A stretch of 64,000 nucleotides of DNA from Theropithecus gelada (GCF_003255815.1 NC_037681.1:69042053-69106052); one strand, 5' to 3'; shown: positions 30,722-42,290, counted from the first letter of the stretch. The notes: generated by a model from the sequence alone, not told the origin. Numbers and translations are program-made.

Positions 30722-33179
30722 CAAAAAACCAGAGTTTGAATGAGTGTTATAATGTAAATAGAGATTTGCTCTTGCCAAGTTTTTAGAGAGGAATGTTCCT
30801 ACGAAGCATTTAGGACTTAGCCCTCCCCTTGAATGTATATTAAATGATCCTGACAGCTTCAGCTGATGTGAGTTTTGAGGAATTCCAAGCTAATCACCTA
30901 TTAGGTCATTATCTACAGATACTTTGGGTATGTCTTGTTAAACAGTTGGGAAGTTCTAAATATTTCCATGAAAAAGCTGCCAGGAAAGAGAAATCTGCTA
31001 ATAAAAAGGAGAATGACATAGTTTGAGGGTCTACTTATTGTAAAGCAAGAGACAGAACAGTAGCTGGAGTAAAATGAGGTCACAGCTGTGATGAACGGCT
31101 GTGGTGGCTTAACTATTGAGGCCAGGCTAAGCTGTTTACCACCAGATTTTGATACAAAGGGACACTACCAGAAAGGATCCTTTGGAAATACGTGGTGGAG
31201 TTGCAAGAAATAAATCTTCATTCATGAAACTGGCAACCTTTGGGGCAATGCTGCATCACACAGAGGGGGAAGGCCTGTCCTTTGCAAAAGACAAAATGGT
31301 TTTCAAACAACTGTATTTAGTCTTTAGAAAATTATGGGCCTATTTGCTTTGCAGAAGTGTCAAAGATTCCAAAAGAGATTTCTTTCACCAGGTGGCTACC
31401 CACTAATAAAGGCCCTACTACTTCTTTCAAAGATGACAGAATTTAAAAGGTGCATACAGAACGCTGTAAATGCAGTGATGATTACTGTTTATCAAATGTG
31501 GCGTTGCTTCCTGCATGAGTCCTGTCTCCAGTTAGCTGTGGCGGTTTCTGAGATGAGCTGACCTCTGTGGAAGACCCACTGGTGAAAGGTGGGCTGGACA
31601 TAGGACCCAAAAGGTTCAATTTGGGGGTTCAATTTGGTGACCCCAAAATGCCTGGGGTCAAAGCATGAGGACGACAAAGAGGAGTTGCCACTTCTCTTTT
31701 TCTTCCCTTCCTCCTCGTCCTGCTTCCTGTGTCCTTCTTGCTCCACTTCTCTCAGCTCCTTACCAGGGTCCAGTACCTGTCCGTTTCCATGGGACAATCT
31801 CTGACAAGTTAACCAGCCAGTCAGTTGACTTCCTATTCCCTAGGCTCTCACCTGCCCTTCCTCAACTCTTAACCATTACTGGAAGGTAGCTGGAGGAAAT
31901 GAGAAGCTGAGGAGAAACCAGTGCCTTTTTCTGTGTTTAGGATATATTAAGCATAAGCACAATTAGTAGTTTTATCTGAGAATAAAAGTATCCTAAATAG
32001 ATCCTGGCTGTGTGATTTCAGGCTCTCGAGAAGTGCCCTCTTGGAATGTCACTTTCCTTCCTCAAAGCCCTGAAGGCAGGTTCTTAACACTGGCTGGGGG
32101 TCAAATAGGGTACTGACTATATTTCCATTTCACCAGGGAACTCCAAGGTCAAAAACAAGGCTACACCTGAAAGAACATTTAAAAGAGAATTACACTGCTA
32201 TGCAAATACAAGGATGTGTTCACTCATTTTCACCAACTCTGGATGCACTGCCTATGAGTTAGCTCAGCTCCTCAAGGAAATCTATGATTTAAAAAAAAAT
32301 TCATTTCCTTTCCACTTTCCAGCATAGTACTTCAAGTTGAGATGCTCACCGGGACCTCCTAACCCCTCTCCTTGGATGCAACCGCTTTCTTCCCAGGTAG
32401 TCCATCCTGCACACTGTTAAACCAGTATTTCTTATTTGTCATTTCGAATCCTCAAGGATTCACTGGGTGCCTATTGTACACCTTCGCTTAAAAACTTTCA
32501 GGGATTTCCTATATTCTGCTTCATTCCCAGCTCCACCTTCCCATCTAAACATTGCCCACTTCCCCTAAGCCTTCCAGTCCTGCCAACCTCCAAAGCACCA
32601 TGCCCTGGGACCTTAAATGCCCTTTTCTCTCCCCTCTGAGCCTGTTCAAACTCAGCTCAGTCTCTCGTCCTAGGTTTTGGGGAGGGTGCCTTCATTCTGA
32701 CTGGCTCCCACTGAGGCAGCCCCACTTGAGGAAGAGGCTGAGATGCCAAGTGACTTGCCTAGAGTCATTTGCCAGCAGGTGATGGAATAGGGACTACGAG
32801 CCACCATGCAGCCTCTCCTGGGAGGACAACGCCCCTTCTCCCTCTCCCTGCACTCTGCAGGCAGCACAGAGGAGGCATCTGGACGCGTTTACCTCCTCCC
32901 CGCCCCCACAGCTTGGCCCTCGCTAAGCTGTCTTGTGTCCTTCCTCCTGCTGTGATTGATTCGCCCAGGAAGGTGGGGCTTTAGTAATTCTTTAGTTCTC
33001 CTAATCACAAGGTGGGGGGTAGGGAGTGGGGAGTGGGGTGAGGCGGGGGGTACAAAACAAAACAAAACTCCATGAATCAACTTAGAAAGCACGACCGAAA
33101 AGGCCCTCCATCATCCCCATCCAGAGGTGAGGACAAGGCCTGGGGGTGCTGGGTGACTTCAGACCTCCCAAGGGTCCAA
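30722..33179. other. Alu-free upstream region of the CpG island
   Basis: About 2.4 kb with at most a small MIR-like piece. It could hold proximal regulatory sequence for the CpG promoter; no exon recognised. TGACCCC and GGGGTCA form a small inverted pair at 31638-31660. Confidence 0.45.
32722..32800 (-). mobile_element. MIR-like fragment
   Basis: TTGAGGAAGAGGCTGAGATG followed by AAGTGACTTGCCTAGAGTC is close to the reversed MIR core. It is short. Confidence 0.45.
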
Positions 33180-33469
33180 GCTATCTGCTTCAAGGGGGTC
33201 ATCGAAACGTAACTCATATACTTGCCCCCCCGCTCCGCCCCCCGACTTTTGCGGGAGGGAGCGCTCTCCCCTCCTCTGGGAGGCTGGAGACTCGGGGACA
33301 GAAGATGCGCTGGAGGGAAGAGAATGGAGCGTCGGACACCAGAAAAACTTTGGGGGATTCGGGGTGGGAAAGAAGGCGTGAAGAGAGAAGGGAGGCTCAG
33401 CAGGGGAGGAGGGGCGGGGGCGGGAGCGGGAGGAGTCACTGAGCTGCGGCCGCCCCTCCCCGCCCTCCA

Positions 33470-33576
33470 CTCGGCGGCCCCGGGCCCTCCTCCCCCTCCT
33501 CCTCCTCTCCCTCCTCTTTCTCCTCCTCCCGGTGTGGATGGCTGCAGCCAGAATCGGAGCTCCAACCGCGCTGCCG
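33470..33576 (+). other. STON1: Probable non-coding first exon of STON1
   Basis: The exon ends at a strong donor, CTGCCG|GTGAGTG, at 33577, immediately after the pyrimidine-rich tract and GGTGTGGATGGCTGCAGCC. The start is unknown and set within the CT-rich block. An ATG at 33537 opens a frame through the donor, but there is no support for it being used. The STON1 coding exons are not in the window. Confidence 0.5.
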
Positions 33577-33860
33577 GTGAGTGACCAGCCCCGGGGGACA
33601 GAGACGGAGAGGCCTGGGACCCCCCTCTCCAGGGTGGGGCCTCCTGCCGTCTCTGGGAAAGTTTGCGGGCGCCCCGGGACACGGGCGTCTCCAGGGCCGC
33701 TCGGCGCCTCCCCATCTCCCCGCGCCCGCCCTGGCTGCCCCCAGGGGCGCCCTGGGGCCCGCAGAGGGGTGGCCCCCCGGCAGGGACTCCTCGCCTCCCC
33801 TCTGTTCTGAGGCTGCTACTGGGACCGGGGTCTGACTCTAAAGAGAAAACTCAAACAGAG

Positions 33861-33878
33861 AAAAAAAAAAAAAAAAAA
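33861..33878. repeat. A18 homopolymer inside the CpG island
   Basis: Eighteen consecutive A in an otherwise G+C-rich stretch, just downstream of the candidate first exon. Confidence 0.9.
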
Positions 33879-34089
33879 GAATATCGACTAAGTTCCGTGG
33901 GCGAGGGCCGGGGCTCGTTCTCACCCGCGCGCGGCCCCTCGACCTCTCGGACCCGGGCCACCAGCTCTGCGTCCTTCACGCCTCCCTCGGGGCCTCTGTG
34001 TCTCTCTCCCGCCCCCAGACTCCCTCCTCTTTCTGGCTGCTGTTTGGGCTGCTGCCCCCTTCCCGCTCCCTGGGACCTCAGCTGGGACC

Positions 34090-34201
34090 TCAGCCGGCGC
34101 CTGCAGCCCGGAGTCCCCACCTGACTTGGAAGGCAGGCAAGGAGTCAGGCCACCGGGCCACAGCCGCGGGGGCACCACACTGGCCCAAACATTTCCTGCA
34201 G
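34090..34201 (+). other. Possible alternative first exon ending at a second donor
   Basis: CATTTCCTGCAG|GTAAGACC provides a near-consensus donor at 34202, 625 nt downstream of the first donor and at the 3' edge of the CpG island. It could end an alternative STON1 first exon. The exon start is arbitrary here. Confidence 0.3.
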
Positions 34202-34202
34202 G

Positions 34203-35405
34203 TAAGACCATTCACTGGGTATCGGGGTTGGGTCCCTTGGGCCCACAAACCTCGTGGGTACAGGGAAAAATTAAAATATATTCCTCCTTAGGAATGCACT
34301 GTTTCTGTTGGTTTGGCATCTTTTTATTTTTAACCCCTCTAACTGTGCTTTCTTCTAATAATAATGATACTTCATGTAATTAGCGTTTCTAATATCTAAA
34401 GACAGAAGAAGGAAGAAAATAATAAACGAAAGAGAGAGAATACTTGCTAAAAATACTAATTTTTGACTTCAGTCCACACCCGACTGTTTTCCTGGGAGAT
34501 AGAAGTTCAGTGTAGTTTGTTTTCAGACTAACCGCAAACAAGATTACAGCCTCCTCCAGGCTAGAAGTTTTAATTTGCCTGACATGCACCACACTGTTGG
34601 TATTCCCAGCCTGGCATTCCCGTCTGCATAGCTCCAGTCTCCCTCCCAACTCCCCCACTCTCACTTTCTTTCTCATAAAAGGGAGCTGTGAAAACAAGGC
34701 AATGGGAGAGGCTCAAATGAGCTGGACCACATAATAAAAACAGCCCTACTTATTTTAATCCTGAAGCTATGGCCTCCCCTAGACTCTGATTGGGTGGAAG
34801 AAATGTTTAGTTCATTTATGTGGTTTTTATGTCAGTAGTTATTATGATTGAATCAGTGTTTCCATGACAGGCTTGCTTCTCTGGGCACGATGGGGAGCCT
34901 ATTAATTCTCAGATGGGTCTGGACAGATCAAGTCTGGAGTCTGGAGAGATTTTTCAGGGCTTGACCTGGGGCTGGTATTGCAAACCTCTGCACACTCAGA
35001 ACCAGAGCAGCCGGGAGCAGCCTGAGCTGGGGTTTTCTTCCACGTGAAGTGGGAAGAAAAAGCTCTACCAAGGAGCGAACTGTGTGAGCGTGGTTGCTGG
35101 GGGATGTTGAATTTTTACGTTTTTAGGAAGAACACACTTGTCAAAACTTTAGCCACTCCTGTTTCCATACAAACAATAAATGTGGTAGTAACAAATGTAG
35201 TAGATCAGATTCTGAACAACTCCTTAAAAAACAGGTCCAAGTATTGGACCATTTGGAAATAAAGATTTTATTTTATTTGAGTTCTACTGGAAATAAAAGT
35301 TTATGTTAAAAAGGATGTAATTCACTTCTCTCCACTGATTCAGTTTGACAGTTCCCCATTGGTATGAATCAGTTATGTTTTACTGTGGTCTCAAAACATT
35401 ATTAA
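34203..35405. other. Alu-free region downstream of the CpG island
   Basis: No repeat recognised in the first 1.2 kb of the putative STON1 intron 1. The Alu-free block around the island therefore runs from 30.7 to 35.4 kb. Confidence 0.45.
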
Positions 35406-35702
35406 GGCAGGGCACGGGGACTCATGCCTGTAATCCCAGCGCTTTGGGAGGCTGGGGCAGGCAGATCACTTGAGGTCAGGAGTTCGAGACCAGCCTGGCC
35501 AACATGATGAAACCCCGGCTCTATTAAAAATACAAAAGCTAGCTGGGCAGCACGGCTGGAACCTGTAATCCCAGCTACTCGGGAGGTTGAGGCAGAAGAA
35601 TCGTTTGAACCTGGGAGGCGGAGGTTGCAGTGAGCTGAGATTGCACCACTGCGCTCCAGCCTGGGTGACAGAGCAAGACTCTGTCTAAAAAAAAGAAAAA
35701 AA
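35406..35702 (+). mobile_element. Alu (S)
   Basis: First Alu after the CpG island, about 1.2 kb downstream of it; full length. Confidence 0.9.
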
Positions 35703-36255
35703 TAATAATTGATAGGCAAATGTTGTGTCTGCCATTCAAAAAGTAAATCCAAAAAAAAAAGAAGAAAAAAAAAAGTAAGTCCGTAAATTCTGAACTTGTT
35801 TGGCCCTGTTGCTTAGAAAAACAATGTACTGTGCTCAGATAAAAATCTTTAGTCTCTTCCTCTTCCTGAGAATTTTTAATAGTTCACTTAATATCCTGGA
35901 AGTCAACCTTATACAGTTTAGGGAAAAGTTGCCTTTCTGCCTTGTGCAGCTTTTGCACCACCTCATGAAATATTGTTAAACTGGATGGTTTGCCATGGGC
36001 ACAAGAGTCTGCCCAGCAGTCCGAGGAGAGGCTGGGGATGTAATGAAGACGACGGGGGCCTGGACCTAAGGAGCAGGTGGTCAGGATGGTGAGATGAAGG
36101 CTGTATCTCCAGACAGCCACAGAAAGCAGCCACTGATCATCTGGACAAGTCAGATGAGTTGGAAATATCAACACATGAAGTGTGGGACTGGTGGAGAGCA
36201 AGGAAGGAAGAGATGGTTAAGAAGCAAAATGATACAAATAAATAAAAAAGGAAAA

Positions 36256-36416
36256 GGCCAGGCACAGTGGCTCATGCCTGTGAAGTGCCAGGTGTGGTGA
36301 CTCATGCCTGTAACCCTAGCACTGTAGGAAGTGGAGGCCAGAGGATCGCTTGAGGCTAGGAGTTAAGACCAGACTGGGCAACAAAGTGAGACCCCATCTC
36401 TTAAGAAAAAAAAAGA
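36256..36416 (+). mobile_element. Alu fragment with doubled 5' end (J)
   Basis: GGCCAGGCACAGTGGCTCATG is followed after about 30 nt by a second start, GCCAGGTGTGGTGACTCATG, then only a left-monomer body. Confidence 0.8.
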
Positions 36417-36418
36417 TG

Positions 36419-36716
36419 GGCTGGGTGCAGTGGCTTCTGCCTGTAATCCCAGCACTTGGGGAGGCCGAGGCGGGCAGATCATGAAGTCAGGAGTTCGAGA
36501 CCAGCCTGGCCAACATAGTGAAACCCTGTCTCTACTAAAAATGCAAAAATTAGGTGGGCATGGTGGCAGGTGCCTATAATCCCACCTACTCGGGAGGCTG
36601 AGGCAGGCGACTCACTTGAACCTGGGAGATGGAGGTTGCAGTGAGCCGAGACCATGCCACTGCACTTCAGCCTGGGTGACAGAGTGAGACTCCATCTCAG
36701 AAAAGAAAAAAAAAAA
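36419..36716 (+). mobile_element. Alu (S)
   Basis: Full length, second of three consecutive + Alus. Confidence 0.9.
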
Positions 36717-36721
36717 AGATG

Positions 36722-37030
36722 TACACCGGGCTCAGTGGCTCACGCCTGTAATCCCAATATTCTGGGAGGCCACACGGGTGGATCACCTAAGGTCAGGAGT
36801 TCAATACCAGCCTGGCCAACATGATAAAACCCTGTCTACTAAAAATATGGAAAATTAGCTGGGTGTGGTGACAGGCACCTATAATCTCAGCTACTCAGGA
36901 GGCTGAGGTAGGAGAATCGCTTGAACCTGGGAAGTCGAGGTTTCAGGGAGCCAAGATCGTGCCACTGCACTCGAGCCTGGGCAACAAGAGCAAAACTCTG
37001 TCTCAAGAAAAAAAAAAAGGAAAAAAAAGA
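36722..37030 (+). mobile_element. Alu (S)
   Basis: Full length, third of the array; AAGATGTA on both sides marks its duplication. Confidence 0.9.
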
Positions 37031-37106
37031 AGATGTAAAATAGCCCAAAGGAATACTATGTGACCTTTTAAAATCGTGTTGTATAAGAATGTTGAATTAC
37101 ACAGGA

Positions 37107-37110
<4 letters not shown>

Positions 37111-37142
<32 letters not shown>
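37111..37142. repeat. (TG)16 microsatellite
   Basis: Sixteen uninterrupted TG units. Confidence 0.96.
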
Positions 37143-37143
<1 letters not shown>

Positions 37144-37415
37144 CAAAGTTTTGCTCGGCTTGCCCAGGCTGGAGTGCAATGACGTGATCTCGGCTTATTG
37201 CAACCTCCTGGGTTCAAGCGATTCTCCTGCCTCAGCCACCTGAGTAGCTGGGACTACAGGCATGTGCCACCACGCCCGGCTAATTTTGCATTTCTAGTAG
37301 AGACGGGGTTTCTGCGTGTTGGTCAGGCTGGTCTTGAACACCCGACCTCAGGAGATCCACCCGCCTCAGCCTCCCAAAGTGCTGGGATTACAGGTGTGAG
37401 CCACTACGCCTGGCC
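37143..37415 (-). mobile_element. Alu (S)
   Basis: Reversed Alu with the (TG)n at 37111-37142 on its tail side, facing the three + Alus upstream. Confidence 0.9.
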
Positions 37416-37566
37416 TGGAGTTAATTTTTAAAAGCAAATTATAAAATAGAAAGCACTATAATTTTACTCTTTGAAAAACATCCAGAAAATACTGGAATTA
37501 TATGCATCAAAATGGATGGTGAGAGTATAGTTGTTTTTTTATTTTCTTCGTACTTGCATTTCTCAA

Positions 37567-37796
37567 ATTTTATAGTAATAATAGCTAACATTTACTGATA
37601 ACTAAGCACTTACATATGGTATTTCATTTGAAAACTCTTTGAGGTAAGTAGTACTATTATTTTCATTATGGAGTTTCAGAAACTAGAACCAGAAGGGTAA
37701 CTCATCCGAGGTCACACACCACTAAGTGCTGGAATCAAGTGTTGAATTTAGGTCAGTGGCTAAAGTCTATGCATCTCTATCACTACTGTCTACCAT
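37567..37796 (-). mobile_element. MIR, near full length
   Basis: TAGCTAACATTTACTGATAAC, TTTGAGGTAAGTAGTACTATT and GAGGTCACACACCACTAAGTG match the reversed MIR consensus. Confidence 0.82.
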
Positions 37797-37884
37797 CTCC
37801 CTGCACATGTATTATTATTATTTTAATTATAAGGAAAAAGGAGAAAAGGAAAGTGAAAATGTTTCATGCTTTAGTAAGAACTGA

Positions 37885-38165
37885 TGGGCACCGTGGCTCG
37901 TGTCTGTAATCTCAGCACTTTGGGAGGCTGAGGTGGAAGGATCACTTGAGTCCAGGAGTTCAAGACTAAGTAGGGCAAATTAGTCAGGCATGTGGCACAT
38001 GCCTGAGTCCCAAGTACTCAGGAGGCTGAGCTGGGAGGATCACCTGAGCCTAGGAGATGGAGGCTTCAGTGAGCTATGGTCACGCTACTGCACTCCAGCC
38101 TGGGCAACAGAGCGAGACCCTGTTTCCTAAGGGGTGGCGGGGGGGTGGGGGTGGGACGGTGGGGA
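37885..38165 (+). mobile_element. Alu (J) with internal deletion
   Basis: AAGACTAAGTAGGGCAAATTAG shows the loss between the monomers. The tail is a G-rich run instead of A. Confidence 0.82.
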
Positions 38166-38921
38166 AACAAACAAAAGCAAAAACAAAAACACACTGATAT
38201 GTAAAATGTAAAATGCCTCCCATCTCTTCCAGCTCCCCCAGTCACTTCTCTTAAGAAGTCTTTGGTAACTGCTCCAGATTTAGAGGTAGCTCACCCCTTC
38301 CTTGCAAGCTAGCTCTACTCACCAGAAGAATCCAAAATTCCATGGAGGCTTCCTGGCCAGCCTGGAATTCCAGGAACCTTAGGGATTCTGGATCAATCCT
38401 CAGTACAAGGCAAGATTTTTAAAGTAGATCAGGCAAATTATGTCTTCAGAGCTCTGCAAATTACAGGGTGTCATTGTTCTTTGCGGCGGCAGGAGAGTAT
38501 GATGGGTGAAAAGCACCCCCAGGCTTAAATGTACCTGTGTGTTACATGGAATGTCAGGGTAAGTCAAGGGTTTACCATGGAATAAGAAAGAGGAAAAAAA
38601 AGCTCATTGCTGGATGCTTATTACTGTGAAAACACAGCAACAGATTATCTTTCGAAAGCTTGGCTATGTGGATGATCCCATGCATTGGTGAGTTTGACTG
38701 ATTGGGTGAGATGGAAATATTTAGTGTGAGCGATTCTGGGGAGAGCTCTGGGGGAAAATGCTGACATCCTGTACTACCATGTCCCCTCATAGGCAAGCTG
38801 CTCCTAGGGATCACTTATCCATTCTCTTTGTGGAAGGTACCTTGAGATCCCTAGAAGGATCAGCATTCTTAGAGCCCCTGGTCCATTACATAACAAACAT
38901 GCCTTAAGAGGAAGGCTTTCA
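38166..38921. other. Putative STON1 intron, no recognised feature
   Basis: Nothing recognised between two Alu fragments. Confidence 0.45.
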
Positions 38922-38996
38922 GCTGGGCACGGTGGCTCATGCCTGTAATCTCAGCACTTTGGGAGGCCGATGTGGGGGGATCAACTGAGGTCAGGA
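38922..38996 (+). mobile_element. 3'-truncated Alu start
   Basis: Only the first 75 nt, ending GAGGTCAGGA, with no tail. The missing 3' part implies a later deletion. Confidence 0.8.
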
Positions 38997-39161
38997 CAAG
39001 AAATCTGATCACATATGGTTGTCACTTTATTATAATCTGCCTTCTCCCCGGTAGCTTGTAAGATTTTCTCTAAAATGTTCCACAGGTATGTCTAGGTATG
39101 GATTTAGAAAATTTTATCCTACCCAACAGTCAGTGAGCATTTGTGATTACACAAATTTGTG

Positions 39162-39475
39162 TAGCTGGGCATGGTGGTTCACGCCTCTAATCCTAGCACT
39201 TTGGGAGGCTGAGGCGGGCTGATCGCTTGAGCACAGGAGTTTGAGACCAGCCTGGGCAACATGATGAGACCCTGCCTCTACAAAAAATATAAAAATTAGC
39301 TGGGGATGGTGGCATGCCCTGTGGTCCCAGCTACTTGGGAGGCTGAGGTGGGAGGATCACTTGAGCCTGGGAGGCAGAGGTTCCAGTGAGCTGAGATCAG
39401 GCCACTGCACTCCAGCCTGGGTGACAGAGCGACATCCTGTCTCAAAAAAAAATAAAATAAAATAAAAAAAATAAA
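39162..39475 (+). mobile_element. Alu (J)
   Basis: Full length with (AAAAT)n tail. ACAAATTTGTG occurs on both sides. Confidence 0.9.
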
Positions 39476-39504
39476 TCAAAAAGCCTAAAAAACAAATTTG
39501 TGAG

Positions 39505-39642
39505 GATTTGTGATTACCCAGTGAGTTGTGTGACCTTGGGTAAGTTGCCAGTTTCTCTCAGTCTCATCTATGAAATATAAATAATGATGGTATCTATGAC
39601 AAAGATATTGTGAAGAGATAGTGCATGAAAATGTTAGAGTAG
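39505..39642 (+). mobile_element. MIR, part 1 (split by an Alu)
   Basis: GTTGTGTGACCTTGGGTAAG and CTCAGTCTCATCTATGAAAT are the MIR core in + orientation. It continues at 39939 after the Alu. Confidence 0.82.
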
Positions 39643-39938
39643 GTCAGGTGTGGTGGCTCATGCCTGTAATCCCAGCACTTTGAGAGACAAGGTGGGCAGA
39701 TCACCTGAGGTCAAAAGTTTGAGACGAGCCTGGCCAACATGGTAATACCCCATCTCTACTAAACATACAAAAATTAGCCAAGCGCGGTGGCGGGTGCCTG
39801 TAATCCCAGCTACTCGGAAGGTTGAGGCAGAATAGCATGAACCTGGGAGGCAGAGGTTGCGGTGAACCGAGATCGTGCCATTGCACTCCAGCCTGGGTGA
39901 CAGAGTGAGATGCCATCTCAAAAAAAAAAAAAAAAAAG
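39643..39938 (+). mobile_element. Alu (S) inside an MIR
   Basis: Full length; splits the MIR at 39505-39997. Confidence 0.9.
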
Positions 39939-39997
39939 TTAGAATGATACCTGCTATATAAGGAAGAACACAAAAATTGTTAGCTATTATGATTACT
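39939..39997 (+). mobile_element. MIR, part 2
   Basis: GATACCTGCTATATAAGG to TTGTTAGCTATTATGATT is the MIR 3' end, resuming after the Alu. Confidence 0.7.
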
Positions 39998-40932
39998 TTT
40001 ATATTTTTTCAGAATTTCTGAGCCATCTTGGATTTGACCAGTTTATATAAACGTTAGTTTGTCTAGTTGCACACACATAGAAAATCCTGTTGAGATTCTC
40101 TTTGAAATTGCGTTCAATTAATACTGACATCTTTTCAATGCTGGCTCTTCCTAGCTTCTCATTTTATTCAGGTGAATGATTACTGGTGATTTCCCCTATA
40201 AATGTCTTCTACAACTTTTGCTGTATTTACTTCTTATAGTTTTTGTTGATATTTTAAACAATACCTTTTGTCCTAGTATATTCTCTAGTTTACTTGCTGG
40301 CCCATAGAAGCAAACATTGCTGATTTTTGATTTTGTTTTTTACCCAGCATCCCAGCTGATTCTCTTATTAGTTCTAATAGTCTGCATATAGATAATTCTT
40401 GAATTTTCTATATAGACAATCATAAAACAACAATAATTTATCTGTTCCATTTCTGTGACTCCTACATCTTTTTCTTACCTTATTGCATTGGGGTAGATGG
40501 TCCAGGGCAGTGTTCAATAGAACTGTGGTGGCAGGCACCCTTGTCTTCTTACTGTCTTTAACTTTAACTGCTCTTAAAGTTTCTCCATTAAGCATGAAGT
40601 TTGCTTAAGGTTTCAGTAGATAGTCTTTATTAAATTAAGAACTTTGCTCTTTTCTTAATATTTTGTAACAAGGTAAAAATTCTACAATGACTGAGTATAG
40701 ATTTTACTTAATACTTTAATGTCTTTTTCATAACTATATGAGATGATCATTTTTTTCTTGATATTACAATGTGATAAATAAGTGTATTAATTATGTTGAA
40801 ACATATGTACATAAATATACATATACAGGTATATTATTCTGTAGGGTATCAGTTGCTAGTATTTTATTTAGGATTTTTGCAAATGTTCGTAAGTGAAGTT
40901 GTTCTAGAATTTTCTTTCTAAAATATTGCTCT

Positions 40933-41240
40933 GACTGGGTGTGGTGGCTCATGCCTGTAATCCCAGCACTTTGGGAGGCTGAGGCGGGGAGATCACCTGA
41001 GGTCAGGCGTTCAAGACTAGCCTGACCAACATGGCGAAACCCTATCTTTACTAAAAATGCCAAAAATTAGCCGGACATGGTGGCATGCACCTGTAATCCC
41101 AGCTACTCAGGAGGCTGAGATTCAAAAATCACTTGAACCTGGGAGGTGGAGATTGCAGTGAGCTGAGATTATGCCACTGCACTCCAGACTGGGCGATAGA
41201 GCAAGACTCTATCTCAAAAAAAAAAAAAAAAAAAAGAAAA
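40933..41240 (+). mobile_element. Alu (S) inside the old L1
   Basis: Full-length + copy with mixed A/G tail. Confidence 0.9.
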
Positions 41241-41337
41241 GAAAAAGAAAATTGTTCTTATATTGTTTGGTATCAAGCTTGTATTACCCCTATTAAGTAA
41301 GTTGAGTGGCTTTTCCTCTTTCATATATGTTTTTCTT

Positions 41338-41624
41338 TTTTTTTTTCCTTTGAGATGGAATCTTGCTCTGTTTCCCAGGCTAGAGTGCAGTGGCACGATC
41401 TCTGCTCACTACAACCTCCGACTCCCGGGTTCAAGCAATTCTCCTGCTTCAGCCTCCTGAGTAGCTGGGATTACAGGCATGTGCCACCACACCCAGCTAT
41501 TTTTAGTAGAGACAGAGTTTCACCATGTTAGCCAGGATGGTCTCGAACTCGTGCCCTCATGATCCCCCCGCCTCAGCCTCCCACAGTGCTGGGATTATAG
41601 GTGTGAGCCACGGTGCCTGGCTGG
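41338..41624 (-). mobile_element. Alu (S/Y) inside the old L1
   Basis: Reversed; exact duplication CATATATGTTTTTCTT at 41322-41337 and 41625-41640. Confidence 0.93.
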
Positions 41625-41788
41625 CATATATGTTTTTCTTAACTAGTTTGTAAGAGATAAAGATTATATGTTTCTTAAAATTTGGTAAAACTCATTATGA
41701 AATCATCTGAACTACTTATAAAGGGTATATCGGTCAAGTTTTTGGTGATTCAGTTTCAAAAATGATTAGTGATGAATTTAGGTTTTCT

Positions 41789-42085
41789 TTTTTTTTTTTT
41801 TTGAGACGGAGTCTCACTCTGTCACCCAGGCTGGAGTGCAGTGGCGCAATCTCGGCTCACTGCAAGCTCCGCCTCCCGGGTTCACGCCATTCTCCTGCCT
41901 CAGCCTCCCGAGTAGCTGGGACTACAGGCACCCGCCACCTCGCCCGGCTAATTTTTTGTATTTTTAGTAGAGACGGGGTTTCACCGTGTTAGCCAGGATA
42001 GTCTCGATCTCCTGACCTCGTGATCTGCCTGTCTCGGCCTCCCAAAGTGCTGGGATTACAGGCGTGAGCCACCGCACCCGGCTGG
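41789..42085 (-). mobile_element. AluY inside the old L1
   Basis: Near-consensus copy with GCCACCTCGCCCGG and CTGTCTCGG, also seen in the copy at 9026. Exact duplication ATTTAGGTTTTCT at 41776-41788 and 42086-42098. Confidence 0.93.
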
Positions 42086-42290
42086 ATTTAGGTTTTCTAT
42101 TCCTTCTTGATTCAGTTTTGGTAATTTAGTTTAGATGATCCATTCATGTGTTCTTAGACTTCTTAGCATAGTTATTTGTAATTTTCTCTTAGGGCTTTAT
42201 AAATACTGCCTCTATCTTTTTTGTTTTTTAATTTTTTTAATTACCTTTCCTATGGTGCTGAGAATCTAGCTTATATTTCTTATTATTCAT

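Larger units (their letters stand above)
33180..34165 (+). promoter_or_regulatory. STON1: CpG island promoter, probably STON1
   Basis: A stretch rich in CG dinucleotides, unlike the AT-rich surroundings. It has GC boxes around 33411-33432 (GGGGCGGGGGCGGGAG), a NotI site GCGGCCGC at 33446-33453 and a long CT-rich tract at 33482-33530. There is no TATA box at the expected place. It lies about 13.5 kb downstream of PPP1R21 on the same strand. STON1 (stonin-1, an AP-2/clathrin endocytic adaptor) is the known next gene, and a TATA-less CpG promoter fits a widely expressed gene. The assignment rests on gene order, not on coding sequence. Confidence 0.75.

Noticed and set aside
33077..33715. 212-codon minus-strand open frame in the CpG island
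   Set aside because: Pro/Ser/Arg/Gly-rich low-complexity translation typical of G+C-rich DNA lacking stop codons; no recognisable domain and no splice logic.
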